Shown piece by piece: positions 63,329 through 64,000 of a stretch of DNA of 64,000 bases (within the stretch, counting starts at the first letter, position 1; every line of letters starts with the position of its first letter). The notes under the pieces were generated by a model. That model had not been told where the DNA came from and did not search any database. It saw only the letters and a program-made list of their open reading frames with translations. The DNA is from Pseudomonas sp. N3-W (lineage in GTDB: Bacteria; Pseudomonadota; Gammaproteobacteria; Pseudomonadales; Pseudomonadaceae), in NCBI RefSeq assembly GCF_024970185.1, contig NZ_CP103965.1:4274001-4338000 (forward strand), read 5' to 3'. The position numbers and the translations under genes were made by a program.

Positions 63329-63376
63329 GTGCCAGATCTTGCACTGTGCGGCAAAAGCCCGTGCCAGTTCTTGCAC
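63329..63376. promoter_or_regulatory. Paired dyads in the hrpL-hrpJ spacer
   Basis: GTGCCAGATCTTGCAC (63329-63344) and GTGCCAGTTCTTGCAC (63361-63376) are 15/16 identical direct repeats, 32 bases apart (about three helical turns). Each is near-palindromic. The pattern suggests cooperative binding by a regulator. A TGGCAC...TTGC sequence resembling a sigma-54 site for hrpL overlaps the second copy (63351-63366), but its GG-GC gap is 11, not the required 10. Confidence 0.45.
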
Positions 63377-63402
63377 AACATTTGCGGCTTTGTACAAGGG
63401 AG

Positions 63403-63430
63403 GGAACCAGCCGCCGCCAAACGCCACTCA
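63403..63430 (+). promoter_or_regulatory. hrp box (HrpL-dependent promoter) of hrpJ
   Basis: GGAACC-N15-CCACTCA, an exact match to the consensus GGAACC-N15/16-CCACNNA, 35 bases before the hrpJ start. Confidence 0.93.
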
Positions 63431-63465
63431 CAACGCACCTGTACTGCGGTGGATAGCGCGCTTCC

Positions 63466-64000
63466 ATGAAAATCAACACCTACAACGACGTCATGCCCCT
63501 GGACCTGATTGCGCGCCCAATGTTCGGCGCGCCAGCGGAATCGGCCGTGGCGAAAAACCCGCTGATCGACTCCATGGAAGAGGTGGCGCTGAAGTTCAGC
63601 GAAAGCGTCGAACGTCACAGCAAGAGCCTGGACGAGCGCCACATCAGCGAACCCGGTCGCGGGCAACGGGTGGAGCGCATCGAGAAACTGGTCGAGCTCT
63701 ATCGCCTGCTTGACCACGCCGACCAACCCAGCCTGGAACAACAGGCGCGGCGCATGCAGGCACAGCTGCAACAGCAGCCGTCGATGGAGGCGGCGCTGGC
63801 CCTCGGCGAACACGACCCGGCGCGCACCGACATCCTGCTGCAACAGGCCTTGCGCCTGTCCACGGCCGAGGGCCTTGAGGCCGAGGTCGACACCACGCGC
63901 AACCTGATCGACGAGCTGCGGCAATTGCACGGCGACAAGATCCGCGCCGGTTTCAACACCGCCAGCGCCATCGCATTGTTCAGCCAGGACCCGCAACAAC
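63466..64000 (+). CDS. hrpJ: Type III secretion gatekeeper HrpJ/SctW (5' part)
   Basis: The first 178 codons of an open frame running off the right edge; no stop occurs in the window. It begins MKINTYNDVMPLDLIARPMF and has a helical HrpJ/YopN-type segment (ERIEKLVELYRLLDHADQPSLEQQARRMQAQLQQQPSMEAALALGEHDPARTDILLQQAL). HrpJ controls the order of substrate secretion at the type III export gate. It is preceded by a perfect hrp box and would head a large operon to the right. The ribosome-binding site is weak. The identity rests on context and overall pattern. Confidence 0.83.
   Translation, partial: MKINTYNDVMPLDLIARPMFGAPAESAVAKNPLIDSMEEVALKFSESVERHSKSLDERHISEPGRGQRVERIEKLVELYRLLDHADQPSLEQQARRMQAQLQQQPSMEAALALGEHDPARTDILLQQALRLSTAEGLEAEVDTTRNLIDELRQLHGDKIRAGFNTASAIALFSQDPQQ

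Noticed and set aside
63351..63366. Clean sigma-54 promoter for hrpL
   Set aside because: TGGCAC and TTGC are present but the GG-GC spacing is one base too long, so it is only mentioned as a candidate.
63304..63999. 231-codon minus-strand frame opposite hrpJ
   Set aside because: The plus strand has an hrp box at the right distance and an HrpJ-like protein. The minus frame is its shadow.

Overview
The window looks like chromosome from a Pseudomonas of the fluorescens group. It is GC-rich with GC-rich third positions, and its spacers are littered with the genus-typical GTGGGAGCGRGCTTGCTCGCG REP palindromes. Its gene content is also Pseudomonas-like: selD-selU, DUF1615, a small BmtA-type metallothionein, paired chemoreceptors, a FecIRA system and an HrpL/HrpJ-type secretion locus. 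No rRNA, tRNA, prophage or CRISPR array was found.

Layout. 0.3-10.5 kb holds housekeeping and accessory metabolism: a DUF1615 lipoprotein, an FAD monooxygenase, a zinc-type HemB, a PhzF-like protein, a GST, a histidine phosphatase, a YraQ/ArsP-like permease, and the selD-selU pair for tRNA 2-selenouridine. 10.6-21.1 kb is one 3,506-residue autotransporter. 21.5-23.6 kb is a nucleoside uptake pair (Tsx porin and NUP permease) behind a perfect LacI-type palindrome. 23.6-40.6 kb holds an AraC regulator with XapX and an MDR oxidoreductase, a metallothionein missed by length cut-offs, two chemoreceptors each with a FliA (sigma-28) promoter, an Na+/H+ antiporter-family protein, a PepSY-PepSY-response regulator-kinase operon, a patatin, queD, codA, and a second AraC gene beside an MFS exporter. 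41.0-45.1 kb is fecI-fecR-fecA (ferric citrate uptake with surface signalling).

45.3-57.6 kb is a complete type I secretion operon read leftwards: TolC, ABC transporter, HlyD adaptor, a small membrane-anchored unknown, then a 2,173-residue RTX protein. That protein carries an internal kexin-like S8 protease with a P domain, in which glutamate sits at the usual catalytic aspartate position.

57.7-62.1 kb is a tandem array of 24 BIME-like units (135-137 bp). It is split by an IS110-family element inserted inside one REP. The leader of that element folds into two loops whose internal guides match the element's own ends and the REP target, which is the arrangement expected of an IS110 bridge RNA. 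From 62.1 kb to the right edge the window enters a type III secretion locus: an HrpL-type ECF sigma gene, translationally overlapped with a GNAT acetyltransferase gene, faces hrpJ, which has a perfect hrp box.

The most noteworthy items are the readable bridge RNA in the REP array, the Glu-for-Asp S8/RTX substrate with its small partner gene, and the hrpL-GNAT overlap with paired dyads in the hrpL-hrpJ spacer.
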